Shown: positions 31,035-43,800 of the stretch, piece after piece
Numbering within the stretch: position 1 is the first letter of the stretch
Layout: the number at the start of each line of letters is the position of its first letter
Assembly: GCA_015680685.1 (NCBI GenBank)
Contig: MNCI01000651.1
Coordinates: forward strand, 1,543,832 to 1,607,831
Direction of reading: 5' to 3'
Length of the DNA stretch: 64,000 nucleotides
Origin: Gnetum montanum
Taxonomy: Eukaryota > Streptophyta > Gnetopsida > Gnetales > Gnetaceae
Notes under the pieces: generated by a model
Seen by the model: the letters and a program-made list of their open reading frames with translations, nothing else
Told to the model about the DNA's origin: nothing
Database searches by the model: none
Made by a program: the position numbers and the translations under genes

Positions 31035-31700
31035 ATGCTAATAAATAAGTAATTATTTATTTTATTTTATTTTATTAAAAAATCAATTTCAAAACGATGT
31101 CCAACCCAAACCCTACATGTTTTCCCATAAATAACCTACTGCTAAGGCGTTGTTGTGACATTGATCACTAGTAGGATAGTGTACAACAACATGCACCAAT
31201 GGAGTAGCCATTGACCTACTAGGTGCCTACCTTAGTGATCTGGGTGAAAACTCAAGCACCAATGAATTAGAGCCCAAATTGAGGTTGCTCATGGATGGTT
31301 ATTCATTCAAGAAATTGTCGAAGTACTACTATTGCTCTATTGCTAATCAACTTGCTACCTTTTCACTATTTTGTTTGCTTGCAAATCTCCAAAACCCTAT
31401 AGGTAAAAAGGGGTTTTCCCTTACTAAGATTTGCATTTCATTTCATTTTGTTTCTTTGACCAAATCTCATTTATCGAGGACGAACCCTGTCCATAAGGAA
31501 CAATGTGCACTAGTGATGAATCTAATGGACAGAAACTTGTTAGATGGAAAGTGATCCAATGTTCTTTCTACATGTACTTCATTATGACCCTAAGAATATT
31601 TGTTCTTATCCCCTCAATCCAACTAGTCATTTATATCCATATGACATCTACATAGGCATCACAATTTCGTATACCTTTCTTAACAATCTTTCTATAAATA
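31035..31700 (+). repeat. Probable copia 3' LTR
   Basis: Begins TGCTAATAAATAAG right after the PPT and is AT-rich, with a (TTTTA)n run at about 31057-31077. No partner LTR was found upstream of 23160, so the 3' boundary is approximate. Confidence 0.45.
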
Positions 31701-31719
31701 TTGTTGTTTCATTTTGATA

Positions 31720-32570
31720 AGAAGCTGCCTCAGCAGACCCTAAAAGGACCCATTCCACAACCTTTACAAGCAAAAATACCTTTGAAAATAAAAACACAAG
31801 GGAATAGAGAAACTCACCCTTTATTAAACCACTCTCAATACATCGATAATGAGGAGCCAAGCTCAACTCAAACCTTCCAATCATCTTAGAGGCTACACAT
31901 GTCCCCTCTCAATCCCTCAATTGCTCACACTTGGAGTCAAAGCTCAAGACAAGGACACTCATAAGAGATTCCCTGAACCTCTCCCAAGTGCCTCACTCTT
32001 GCCTCTCACTCAGTTGAACACAATTGTCCTATTACAAGATCTCCCTCACTTGCACTCTTCTCTTACCTCCCTTCTCTCCTACTCAAACATAGGCCTTTGA
32101 TGCCTATTTATACTTTCTTGAGTGACCTTTTGTCTCCCCTTATGCCCAAAAATACAAATTAATGTCCATTGCAATCCGCCAACAAAAACATCTCATCACC
32201 AAATAAAACATCTTTGATGAAAAGGAAATGCCTTTCCTAAGAGTAGAGAGGTGCAGAGAAGACGTCTTCTGACCAAGAGGTCAGCTTGCATAGAAAGCAT
32301 CTTTCCAACAAAGAAGACATCTTTCACTAGAACAAGATGTCTTTCAAGCCAAGAAGTTGTTTTTCAAGCCAAGAGGATGTCTTTTTTGGTAGTATCCCAA
32401 ACAATGAGATGTCTCTACTAAAGACTCAAACACCTCAAACAAGTTCCTTTTGGGTCCAAAAAACCTAAACACATCCCAAACATGCTAAAACAACAAAAAA
32501 AAAAACACACACAACATAGAACATACAAACATTTGAAGATTGACACTTTGGGCTAGGTAATGTCCTCATA
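31720..32570 (-). repeat. LTR, family b, second copy
   Basis: Shares blocks with 12995-13440 and 62960-63950 (GAGGAGCCAAGCTCAACTCA, CCTCTCACTCA). It also shares a TATA-side block with the 13.7-kb LTRs (CTATTTATA, GACCTTTTGTCT, AATGTCCATT). On the minus strand a TATA box (32105-32113) follows a GACGTC-type array. It is probably a solo or broken LTR. Confidence 0.6.
32190..32420 (-). promoter_or_regulatory. GACGTC motif array, family b LTR
   Basis: About ten AGAC(A/G)TCTT, AGATGTCTT or AACATCTT variants. One is a complete palindrome, AAGACGTCTT (GACGTC at 32261-32266). On the minus strand the array lies 80-300 bp upstream of GTATAAATA. Confidence 0.65.
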
Positions 32571-33379
32571 ACATTTTACCTAAAATTCCACCACATCCTT
32601 TCTTCATGTTCTTATTATTATAGTCCCTTATGGCTAAGCCTATTATATTGAGTTCAAATACTATCTTCATAAATGACTTAAACATTATTAAAGTTATGAA
32701 CTTTGCTTTTTTTAACATAAAGAATTCTATTTGTCATGTTCATTATGTTGATGTAATTCACCATATGTTCATCCTTAATGTTAAAAAATTTGTTTTCTAC
32801 TGAAAGCTTATAAATATTTGCAAACTCAAAGAATTACATTTCCCATTTCATTTCTTTCTCCAACCCAATGTCTTTAAAGAATACTCCTTCATTTACTCTC
32901 ACTTATCCAATATGTCAATTAAAATATTCTCCAAAAAAAAATGTCTTCTTGATATTGAATATCTTGCAATTGTTCATATAGTGGATCCCCAAAAGATCTT
33001 AATTTTATCATACTATTAAATTTCTAGTGCATTTAAACTTATGATGTTAATTACCACTGTGTAACTTGCATATTGGTCCTAGTGTTATTTTAAAGTAAGA
33101 AAAAACTTTAAAAATCAATTTAAGTTTTATTGTTAGTTCTTAAATTAGATAATTATGTAACAGAACTTTTATGTAACCTTGGTAGATGCTTAGGGTTCCA
33201 AGTAATTTATAGCTATGCTCCAATTTTTATAAACTACTTATAATTTATAGCTGTAATTTATAGCTTGTGCAAAAAATTATTCGTTCTACACATTTACGAA
33301 GGACTCGTGGCATTGTTTTAAAACATGATACATGATACCTTAAACACATATGATACTATAAATTAGAATTATATGGCAG
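32571..33379. other. Unassigned AT-rich interval
   Basis: Low-complexity AT-rich DNA. I see no gene or clear repeat. Confidence 0.45.
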
Positions 33380-34110
33380 CAGTACTCAAGAAGACAGCCT
33401 TTCCAAAGCATTGGATCCACAAATTAGTAAGGTGTTACCAACAATCCTGATTTGCTATTTTACTTAATGGAACTAGGTATGTTGATTGTTCTAACTCCAA
33501 TAAATTGTGACAAAATGATTCGGTGTTACCCTTTTTATTCATCTTGGCTATAGAAGATGTTAGTTCCTATATAAGAAAACTAAACTTTCGAGGGGATATT
33601 AAAAGCATACAACCAGCTTTGCATTGTCCATTTTACACTCACTCACAATTCGTGGATAACACCTTATTCTTACACAAGGATGAAAAATATGTTGAGCAAC
33701 TTCATTTGGCTATATTGGAGTTTTTGTCAGCTTTCAGGTTATAGATAAATTTATCCAAGAGTAAGTTTTTCAATTTTGGAATAAAGAAGGAATGCTTCCA
33801 AGAGTGAAGTTAGTTACTAGAATGTCAAATTGAAACTTTGCCTACCATTTATCTAGGTATGTCTATTTTAAAAGGCCACATGATGCAAAATTTATGATCA
33901 TGTGTTTGTGAAAAGGTGGATAAAAAATTAGATGGGTGGAAGTCTAAGCTCTTGTCACATGCAGGTTGCCTACAACTTATTAGATCTAGTTTGCAAGCTT
34001 TACCCTTGTACTATCTTTCTTATTTTAAGTGTCCAAGAGAAAGTCTACAATAGATTTAGAAAAAAGAAAGAAAGAAAGGACTTATATAGGGTCTGATCAC
34101 TTGAAGAAGT
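33380..34110 (+). pseudogene. RT fragment of a second LINE clade
   Basis: The plus strand shows VLPFLFILAIEDVSSYIRKL, then SQFVDNTLFLHKDEK (motif C, FVDN for FADD), then TIYLGMSILKG and KKLDGWKSKLLSHAG with LPLYYLSYFKCP. This order (PLSPFLF, FADDT, YLGxP, L.GWK..LLS.AG) is the middle and thumb of a plant non-LTR RT. Stops interrupt it. It is clearly distant from copies A to C. Confidence 0.7.
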
Positions 34111-35690
34111 CTCTTCACTATTTTGGATGGGATCAAATTTGTTAATTGTGGACAACTAGGAAATACACCGTGCAACATCTTGAGGACATTAATACTATTC
34201 TTCTAGACAAGATTGCATGAAAAATTTGTAAAACAAACAAGTTGTGGGTTTAGGAGATGAAGATGAAATATTTATAGACAATATAATTTTTTGAATACTC
34301 ACATTATTACAAATCTATCCCCAACTTGAAAAGGCCTTCAAGCTATAAAACCTTGATTTTTCCAATATGACTCTTTCCAAAGTAATGTTTGGAAGTGGAA
34401 TACAACATCAATCTATCAATTACAAAATGTTTCTTAAACATTAAGGGAGCTACAACATGATGTATTTTCATTTTTTTCAGTAACAAGATTTACACCACTC
34501 ATCTAAGATTATTTATAGTAAAAGCTATCATGTAAACACTACCAACCATGGATTATCTTTACAACCAAGGTATTATATAAAATAATAATTGCATTTTTTA
34601 CTCACAAGTACCAAAGCCACTAAATCATATATCCTATCAATGTCCTTTTGTGATTTCATTATGACAACATTTGCAACCAGCCTCAGGACATGCTCAGCCA
34701 TAGTCATAAAATATAGTTGATTTCATTAAGGCATTGCACCAAATAGAACTAAATAAGGATAGGGCTAAAGTTTGAGACGCCTTACCATGGTGTGTTTAGT
34801 ATACATTATAGGAAGAAAGAAACACAGTTTTTTCAGCACATGCAATGTTGCCCAAAATCAATGTGGACAAAAGCCTTAATGTTGTGACAAGACCTAGCAT
34901 GCTATAGAACAAATTTTCAATGGCAAACCAATGGCGAATCTATTTCCTAGACTAATTCTATTTTGTACTATGTTTCATAAGTTGGCATGTCTAACATTAT
35001 AAATGATATTCATTGTTCTTTGGAACATGTATCCAAAATTTGTACTATGATTTGTTGTTGTGACCCAGCCACTATAGATCCAGGGTTTGTTTGCTCAAAA
35101 AACAAGTTGCAAACTTATTTTTTAAAAAAATTGCATTATCTCAACTTACACGTTAATAAATCTAAGTAAAAAAGGAGGAAGCTTGACTAGTCCACACCCA
35201 TCTTTTTACATGTCTAAGTGGAGTTTCAATAGGACATAGTTTTGTGGAGCTGATTAAATCACAGACTACCTTTTTAATATTCTAAGATTCCAAATCACAA
35301 ATCATCTTAAATCATGTAAAACACATGATTATAAACATTAAAAACTAGATATTTTCTAGATTTTAGAATTCTGTGACATCTAGGATTGGCAGAATCCCAA
35401 TTTTGGTAGTACTGTGATTTCAGCCGACCCAAAACAGCAATGTGTTTAATTGCAATCTGGAGTCAAGAATGATTCTAATCTGCTTCCTAAAACTCTACAA
35501 TAGGGTATGTAATTCATTTTCACTTTATTTCTTTTACCATCTAATTATGATTTGACCTTTAAAGTGATTTCTTTTCTGGATTCAAATAAAAATAACTACT
35601 TAAAAATGTGATTCCTGCACCTGGAAAGTTACAAAATATATAAGCAAGGAAATATTTTGTAAAGATAACTCAGGGAATTGCTTTAAATTA
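34111..35690. other. Unassigned AT-rich interval
   Basis: About 1.6 kb of AT-rich DNA. It has short frames only and may include decayed 3' LINE sequence at its start. No supported feature. Confidence 0.4.
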
Positions 35691-35699
35691 TAAGGTTTG

Positions 35700-36560
35700 C
35701 TAAAATTTTAACTACAACGATAACAACACTAAAAGTTAATAACAAGATACCGGAAGGCTTATAAGTTCAAAGTTTCAAGGATGTGCGTAATTTCCATGCG
35801 TTGTCCACAAATTAAAAAATTACTAAGCAACTGCGTATTCATGTTGTCGATGTATAGCCAAACAAAACAAACTAAGCAACATTTAGCATCTACAGACCGA
35901 TAAAACTGCTTACCCCTTTGTTGAGGTTTCGTTTGAAGATGAAAGATGGCAAATAGAAAAGTACCTAAAACTTGGATACGCAAGCTTTATTTGCAGGTTT
36001 ATTTTTCAGAAGCGCAGATCTCAGAACTTAAACAGAAAAGCCTCCGAAAGTGCAGCAAAAGGAATACAGCAAAGAAATTCGGCAGTCTTTTGCGTTAGCA
36101 TTTGTCAAAAAGGCATGCATAAAAGGTAGAAGCAAACAAAAGCTATAATGCTGAATTCAGGTCAAGATTTCATACATCTCGAAAAGCAGCGCAGCGTAGC
36201 GTAGAGTATAAATTAAACATCCGCCAGCGCCAGCCACAAAGATATTCAAATACGGACAACAATTGAATGATAACGTTCTAGATTTGAACAAGTTTCGAAT
36301 GGACGGTTTATGGGCCCATAGAAAATGGCCTTTGTTTAAACAGAGCTGAAACTGCAAACTGCTGTGTCTTGAAACGAAGCGCCTTGGCTTTGCTTAGCTG
36401 TTCTTAAGAAAAAGGCAGATGCTAGTCGTTAAGGTGAACCGTGTTGGTTGTCATTTTCCGTATCCTGTTTCTGTAAATGATAATTGTTCGCCTTGAAAAG
36501 GAAATCCAACAAACGTGCTGGGCGAACTTCTGTCATTTTCAGCGATCTTTTCTAAAATCA
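35700..36560 (-). promoter_or_regulatory. CpG-retaining block, candidate promoter and 5' exon
   Basis: Unlike the surrounding DNA it keeps many CpGs (for example AGCGCAGCGTAGCGTAGAG and CCGCCAGCGCCAGCC). On the minus strand a good donor, AAAGG/GTAAGCAG, ends an exon at 35914. The orientation and the acceptor at 20278-20280 would allow a 5' exon of the LPP gene with a 15.6-kb first intron. TATA-like text occurs on both strands near 36205-36215 (TATAAATT on plus). It could also be the promoter of an unrelated gene. Confidence 0.35.
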
Positions 36561-36759
36561 TGATTATTATTTGTCTAGAACATTTGAGAAGAGAATTGAA
36601 ACTTTGACTATGTGTATATTTCATTTAATATAATGCTTCCGCAACTTCGACTAACAACTTTTTGTCATTAGTGGTAAGATTCTTGGTAGGTACAAATCAT
36701 AGGTTTAATAAAAATACACCACAAAAATACGACACCATAAAAATACGAATTTTAGGAAA

Positions 36760-38700
36760 TGTAGGAGCTCTCCAAATATTTTTCATTTTCTTCATCTAAA
36801 AGTGCAATGGTAATTGCATTTTCTAGGCCTTATTGAATTTGGTTTGAATAAAATCATTCTTTGCAATAATCTCGTAAGTAACTTTCAAATTAAAAGGGAA
36901 AATATAGCTACCATCCTTCTAAAAAATATTTGAAAAAGCCTAATACAAACTATTATTAACTTTAAATAAATACTCAAGGTTAGAAATTAATTTTTCAAAA
37001 TTTCTTTTTTCCCTTTCTATTCAAAGCATAGATGCTAAAAGCTTTATTCCAAGTAAACTATCTATCATGCATACGTAAATAAGAAACTACACTCATACCA
37101 AATCTGCTCCAAGTGGTACACAATTTAAATGCATTAGTAGCTCAAGCTCTTTGATTAAAAGGAAGCCACCCTGGGCTAATTTTCTTAACCATATCTTCTA
37201 AAACTGTAATATGATTGTAATTTTAATATTTACTAAGCTTACATCATGTCTTCCAAATTTATAACAAAATTGGAAAACTAGAAATAGAATAACCTAAGGA
37301 AAAAAAAAGATAGTAAAAAAAGTTATTAGAAGACTAGCTATTATCATTCTTAGGTTTTCCTTGCATAAGGCTATTTCTTAGAAAAAGCATCCAAACATCA
37401 TCTCCATTAATGTACTTTACAATCCATTTTTCTGCTAGAAAAATACCCTAGTTATAATAATTAATGAGGCCAAGTTCTCCATCTTTCTTTTTACTAGCAC
37501 AAATATCCCAAGCAACTCTAAAAAAAACCTTTTTAAGGTTGCTTAACAAACTAAAGAAACCAATAGATAATATGATCAATTCTATCATAAGAAGTTTTAG
37601 AAGAAGTCCAATAACTAGAGCCACATAATTTCATAGTAACATTAGGCTCGAAAGAAAAAGGTATTCCAAAAATTTTGAAGATAGATTTTTTTTTTCAATA
37701 TTTTCAAAGGTTTGAGAGTAATTCATTGATTAATATTGCCATTACAATAAATAAGAGATTTTGCCAATTGATCCAAGAGCTAGATAACATGTAATAATCC
37801 TCCACTCTAGCTAAAGAGCATTGATATGTTGCCAAAAATTGTTGCTCATAAAGAAAGAATTATCTACAAAGTGCATGCTAAGCAATTATGTAGCTTGATC
37901 ATAAATTGAAATTTACTTAATGATATTACTTTTTAGATCATAATGTAGATTATGTGAAAGAAAGTTTGCAACAACAATGAAAAGATAGGGAACTACAGGA
38001 TAACCTTGATGAATTGACCATTGAAGAGAAAAAGAGGAACTTAATCCAAAATTGGTAGCAACTTGAGCATTAGCATTAATGAGTAGGGTATAGACAAGAT
38101 GAATAAAATAATCACCAAATTTTAGTTTATAAAAATAAGAAATAATGAAATTCTACTCAATCCTATCATAAGCTTTAGCATTATCTAACTTAATAAAAGT
38201 AATGTCTTGGTTAGTATCAAAAGTCCATTGCATTCCCTCCCAAGTTACAATAACATTATTTAAGATATGTTTACTTTTAACAAAACCACTTTGCTAAGGT
38301 CTAATGATATCTTCAATAACCTTTTGAATTCAGCAAGCTATGCATTTGCTAAAATATTTTAAGTAATGTTAAGAAGAGTAATAGACCTCCAATTCCCAAT
38401 ATGTTGAAGATCTCCATTCTAAGGAAAAAGAAAAATCACACTTTTATTAATATTTTACTAACAAAAACTTTTTTAATGGCTTCTCAAAAAACATAAAATG
38501 GATCATCTCCAATAATGTCCCAATGCTTCTTTAAAAAATTAAATAGGAAAACTAGTAAAACTTGGGGCTTTACCATCTACTAAACTAAAGGTTGTTGCTT
38601 TGATTTCTTCTATTATAATTTCTACTTCAAGAATAGTTTGATGTGCTTTTATTATAAGATGAGGAATATGCATATTAGAGGCCTAGAAGGATTCCTTGCT
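36760..38700 (-). pseudogene. LINE reverse transcriptase remnant, second clade
   Basis: The minus strand from about 38700 shows FIKLDNAKAYDRIEW near 38190 (RT motif A), then QGYPVVPYLFIVVANFLSH near 38000, FVDNSFFM near 37870 (motif C, FADD-like), and later KVFFRVAWDICASKKKDGEL near 37520-37470 and GLINYYN. The order is that of a plant non-LTR RT followed by its C-terminal region. It resembles the plus-strand fragment at 33.4-34.1 kb. Frameshifts and stops are many. Confidence 0.75.
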
Positions 38701-38799
38701 AAAATCTTTAAAAAATGATTTAGTAAAAACTATTAATAGTTTCAGGATCTTTAATGATAGAATCATTTACATAAACTGATTCTAGTTTAGGTATGATGA

Positions 38800-39235
38800 G
38801 TGGTAGAGTAGATCCTATGTCCAACCATACAGATCACAAGCATTCACACACAATCTAGTAACATTTTATGGACTTGGGCTAGTAAGATGTCCTAGATAAC
38901 TAAGCATGAGATTGTTGATTATTGTCTCTCTAATCATAACTTGTATTGGTTCAAGTAGTATGGTTAAGTGTGATTAGAGCATATGATGATTTCATTATTA
39001 TTTAAGATATTAAAATATTTAAAAGGATATCATACCCCATATATATATATATAAACCAAAATTCAAAGTATAAAAGTAGAGGAGTATTGTAAAGAGGAGA
39101 AATTCCAAATTAACAAAAAGAAAAGGCCTAATTATTGTGGGGATGTTTTTTCAAGTTTTCATCCTTATAACTAATCTTGGAAAACCTCTACTCTAGGATA
39201 TGTAATTGGACATTTCATAAAAAGATTAACATTAG
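38800..39235. repeat. LTR-like fragment
   Basis: Starts with text near CCAACCATACAGATCACAAG that resembles 49640 onward (CCAACCATACAAGTCACGAA). Includes a (TA)7 run near 39039-39052. Probably a truncated LTR of the family at 49.6-50.6 kb. The match is weak. Confidence 0.35.
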
Positions 39236-39244
39236 GTGAAGGGA

Positions 39245-40395
39245 GAGGAGGCCGCTACTAAGGATTGAGAACTTAAGAAGGGGGGATGAATAAGTTCCCT
39301 AAATTGCAAGCAACACCTGTTACACAAAACTCAAGAATTACATGGTTCCCCAACTTGGATAGTCCATACTTGGAGGGTAGATTCCTTGCATACCTCCAAA
39401 CTTTGTTTCTTCCAAAATGTTGTTTAGAGGACACCACAACCTTTACAAAGTTTAAGCTCCACTAAGGAGAGTTTCATCACTATAACAACTCTCAACCCCG
39501 CAAGGTTCCAACAAGCTCAAGAGTGATTTAAAGGATCCCACAACCTGTACAAAATAGAGCTCTGCTCTAGAGTGTTTGATGCAAAAAAATAACTTAATCC
39601 TGCAGGATCCCAACAAACTCTAAAAGGATGCCTTCTTGTAAGAAGGACATCAACCCCTCAGGGTAGCAAGAAAAGAAAACGAATTACAAGGAGAGAGTGC
39701 AACTTAATTTACAAATTCCTTGTACAATGAAGTACAATTCCACAACTAATCTAATAAATGATATGACAATTCAAGTACACAAATACAACAATATAAGATA
39801 GACAATGATAACTTTGATGTTGACAATGCTTGCATAATACCCAAGAGTTTGGAATCTACTTATAGCCTCGAAGTTTTCAAAAACACATTGGAATTCGTGC
39901 AACAACTATTCAATGGCTAGTGTAGACGTCTCCTTCGAGATTGGAATGTCTTTCTAAAATCATGTTCAACTCTAAGAAGATGTCTCCTTTCAAAATGGGA
40001 TGTCTCTAGGGAGATGTCTATGGAAAGATGTCTTCTTTCCAAAGGATACGTCTCATGTTTTTGGAAGATGTCTTTTTGTGATTGAATTTCTCTCAACTAA
40101 GACATATTCTATTCTTTGGAGACATATTCTTAGCTTTTGAACTCTAGTTCATGAGGCTTTCTCTTGTTGATTTAGCTTCCTTTTAATTCTTGGAGCATCT
40201 TCATTTAGCTTCTAGTCTTCGTACTTGTCTATGCTCTCATTTTACCTATGAAGGCTTTTACTTTGATAGCCATGTGTCTTTGAGTCCTTGTCCAAGATGT
40301 GGATTTCTTATTCTTATCCTATAAATACAAAATCCGTAACAAACATCCTTTGTTCCTCATTTTCCTTAAGGTTTTGACATACCAAAAGGTCAACA
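39245..40395 (-). repeat. Copia LTR, inverted relative to 47.1 kb
   Basis: On the minus strand it begins TGTTGACCTTTTGGTATGTC at 40395 and ends near ATCCTTA at about 39245. It matches 47144-48335 along its length in opposite orientation. The TATA region GAGGCTATAA (39861-39870) follows a GACGTC-type array. No gag is seen next to it; the neighbouring 39.2 kb side lacks the usual PBS. Confidence 0.75.
39915..40135 (-). promoter_or_regulatory. GACGTC motif array, copia LTR
   Basis: Ten variants in about 220 bp, such as AGATGTCTCC, GGATGTCTC and AGATGTCTTC. GACGTC is intact at 39925-39930. On the minus strand the array ends about 45 bp upstream of the TATA-like CTATAA. Confidence 0.7.
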
Positions 40396-40990
40396 ACTAC
40401 ATTGTCAATAAAATCAACTTTATTAAAAGATATTATCTCCATATCTTAACCAATAACTATAAATGCATTTTTAGTCGTTAAAATATCTTGAACATGATGT
40501 CCATTCTGAAGATTTGTCATGTAACCACTAATAGGTAGACATCCTTCACATTTTTTACTATGAAGAATCATTTAAAAACCATCTAAATCAACAAGAAGTT
40601 TTTGTGGGACCTTAGAAACAAATATTTGTTTCCTCTTAGTAATTAAAAAATTCTTTGAAATTGATTTGATTGGAATCTTTCTAAAAGGTACATTTTATTA
40701 AACAATAGTAAAAGAAGAGGGTTGGCTAACTATTGAAATATTAGCAGAAGAAATCATTATAGGATCTACAACATCTATAAAGAAACCTTAGCAGGATCTA
40801 TAACATTTGTAGAAGAAACCTTAGTAATGTTTGTAGTATCTTAGTGTTGATGTGCTTGCATAGTAATAAGACATTAATAAGACAGGCTACATTGATGAAT
40901 CCCCATTGATGCATCCCCATTGATGCATCCCCATCAACGCATGGTAGAATGCATTGATGTAGATACATTGACACTGACGTAGTCACTTCC
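40396..40990. other. Unassigned interval with a minisatellite
   Basis: No domain recognised. It contains repeated ACATTTGTAGAAGAAACC-type phrases near 40760-40830 and the 14-bp tandem repeat at 40891-40944. Confidence 0.4.
40891..40944. repeat. 14-bp minisatellite, about 4 units
   Basis: ATTGATGAATCCCC, then ATTGATGCATCCCC twice, then a partial ATCAACGCATGG. Clean period of 14. Confidence 0.9.
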
Positions 40991-41768
40991 TATATAAATG
41001 TGTGCATCCCTCATATTTATGGCATTTTTCAATCATAATCTTAGCCAAACTCTTGTAGTTTCTTTTTCCTAGAGTTAAAATATTTTCCCTCTAAGTGTCC
41101 ACAGTGTGGATCTAAGAAGTTGTATAGAGTTTTATTCAAGTGCCTATGTACCTAAACACATTGGCATGACAACAACGAAATTATGATTTCCTATACCCAT
41201 TGTAGCATTTGGACTAGCTTAACTTTACTTTTCTGCACTTTACTTTGCTTGCATTTTCCAATACTATTTGTAATTAAGTAATTAATGCTATTAATCATAA
41301 ATAGGTGAGTACGACCACTTCAAGCATAATGTGTTAACCCTTGGTAATCCCAGCATTAGATATTTGGTATGCCTAGTAATAGCCACTTAGTAAGCCAATA
41401 GTGTTAACACTAGTTTGGAATGTGTACAATAAGTGGGAATAGTTACTTCATGTTAGGATAGTTAGTTTTTCAATTAGCTAATTAGTTAGATAATTAATTG
41501 TTAAATCTCTACTCAATCATCTAGCCATTAGAATAAAAATATATATTAGAAATAATTATAAAATTATACATCATATTCCTTAATCATATTTAACCATACG
41601 AACAAGTTTGACACAAGTGTAAGTTAGGAAGACAATGACATTGCAACTACATGGTTCACTACTTAGGAATATTGGTGACTTGAATAACTAAGTCTACAGA
41701 ATTCAACCAAATCACTAATAAATCCTTGTGTTGCATATGGTTGGGTGTAGGGGATATCCATAGCTCAT
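40990..41768 (+). repeat. Probable 5' LTR of the Athila-like element
   Basis: AT-rich sequence that ends just before the PBS. Phrases such as GGTATGCCTAGTAATAGCCA also appear, inverted and diverged, near 49.95-50.05 kb, supporting an LTR family. The 5' boundary is approximate. Confidence 0.45.
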
Positions 41769-41771
41769 TAT

Positions 41772-41789
41772 TGGTACCATTGTTGGGGA
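41772..41789 (+). other. Primer binding site, Athila/Tat type
   Basis: TGGTACCATTGTTGGGGA matches TGGCGCCGTTGCCGGGGA at 14 of 18 positions, and the differences are mostly transitions at CpG-like sites. Confidence 0.6.
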
Positions 41790-41939
41790 TTTAGTTTTGC
41801 TAAGCTAGCAAAATATTATTAACTAGTGAATTCATACACAAGCATTGTGAGGAGAACATAACGAAATATCTCTCATAATAATAATAATAATATCCTAAGG
41901 CACACTTACATCTATTTTTGAAATGGCTTCTTCTCATAG

Positions 41940-43800
41940 GAAAGAATCTCCATCGCATGATAACAAAGATAATAGGCAATAGGAGAGAACACAAAGGCCA
42001 TTGATGAGAAACCTCAATAACTAAAAGTCATCTATGCTCATCTAGATCCCTATTATTTGAGCTTCACCTTCATCCTCAATTAGGATGAATAGCTAGAATG
42101 GAGATATATGAATGATAGCATTGTGTTACCTCTTGATTGATCCATTCTTGCTATGCTCATGACCCAACTTATGAGGTTGGATATCGAAATACTTGGACTT
42201 GACTATGAATGCATAGAGCAAGTTTCTAGGACTACCAACCTACAAAAGCCTAGCTCTAAAAAGATAAATTTATGGAGGCCCGTTATGAAGTCTCCAAAGG
42301 CAAATGTGTCTAGACATCATTATTCCTACAAATGCATAAATAGGGTGAGGATTTCTTTTTTGGCCACTCTTAATACATAGATTATCCTCCTTTCTTTGAA
42401 GAATACACCTTTTACCAACAATTGTAATCAACCTTGGAGAACCTTGATGATGGGAAGACAAGGTCCAAAGACTAAGAAGCCTCAAAAGATAGATTTCATA
42501 GTCATTCATATAAGGACAAGGAGAATAACAAGGAGAAGGAAAATGATAAATAGAAGAATTAGGATAAGGACCAAAAAAGAAGGACTAGAAGGCACCATTC
42601 TCCTAGTCCTCTATCTTCATCATTCTCCTCATCTTCAAACTCTGATAAGAGAAGCTGTGGCAAAGGTAGAGATAGAAGTTGTTAGGTTCATGGTTGAGAT
42701 GATAAGGGATCCCATCATGATGATAGGACTTAAGATGAAAGTAAACAAAGAGAGATGTAAGAGCATTATCAAGAAAGGAGGCATAGTAGAACTCACTATC
42801 AGAGGCATGGTCATCACAGTGGCCATTGTGGATGTGATGATGATGAATAACAATTGTTAGCCACTAGAAACATGCTGAATGTTTCAGAAGCAATTAGAGT
42901 TCCTACTAGGCATCATAAGGATAGTAGGATTAAACGATTGGATATGAACAATATCCCCAAGTTCAAGGAGTGATATAATGTAGATCCACATCATTGTCTG
43001 CAAGCTTTTCATGATGCATGTGCCTTAAAAAATATTCAAAATGACTCGAAGAAGTTGAAATTGTTTACAAGGACACTCATAAAAGAAGCAAAAAGTTGGA
43101 ACTAGTCTGAAAGTACCAATATGAGGAAGCAAATTCAAGAATGAAAGTAAGGGAAACATGAGTCCTTAAATGTGGCCTTGGGTAGGTACTAGTCTTTAAT
43201 GCATTGATGCCTAGGCCACAAATTCTCTCAAAGGGAGAAACTTTGCCATGTCATAAATGGACTTTGGAACAAAACAAGAGAAACTCTTGGGATCTATGCC
43301 CAAGGAAGACTTTTTAAGGTGAGAGTCCATTAGATCCAAAACTAATAGAATAAGTAACCAAAGAAGAAGGGGAATTGAAGAAACTAGAGAGTGTAGAGGA
43401 GTACAACAAGGACCCCTCCATTTACAAAATGGAGGTGTGTTTCTATGATACAAAGGAGGATGTCCCACTAGATTAACTGGTGCAAATAAAGATCTTACTG
43501 ATACAAAAATATGTCTTTGAAATATTGGCTAAGGTGGATAAAATGTGGAACTCCTTAGATGAGAAGTTCCAAACTTCTTTGAAAATAGTAGAGGAAAAGG
43601 CAAAGTAGGAAAGTAATGAATGAGATAGGAGGAGAAGAAGAGATACAGACAAGAGGTATTAGTAGCAACAAGGTAAGGTTGCCATGGTTAATGAGGTTGC
43701 AAATTCTGAAATTGATGATGATGGATATGATATCTGCTAGTACGAACATGACAAGGGTTATTGTCCTATGATGTTGCATCTACAAGAATCTAGGGTGTAT
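41940..43800 (+). pseudogene. Gypsy gag-like region, decayed
   Basis: Short frames rich in Lys, Arg, Glu and Asp (for example the 154-codon ORF at 42396-42860, nearly half basic or Ile/Met). No zinc knuckle or capsid motif can be read. The position between PBS and protease is the only argument for gag. Confidence 0.45.

Noticed and set aside
40891-40944. Possible CRISPR-like direct repeats
   Set aside because: Units are 14 bp, contiguous and without spacers: an ordinary minisatellite in plant DNA.
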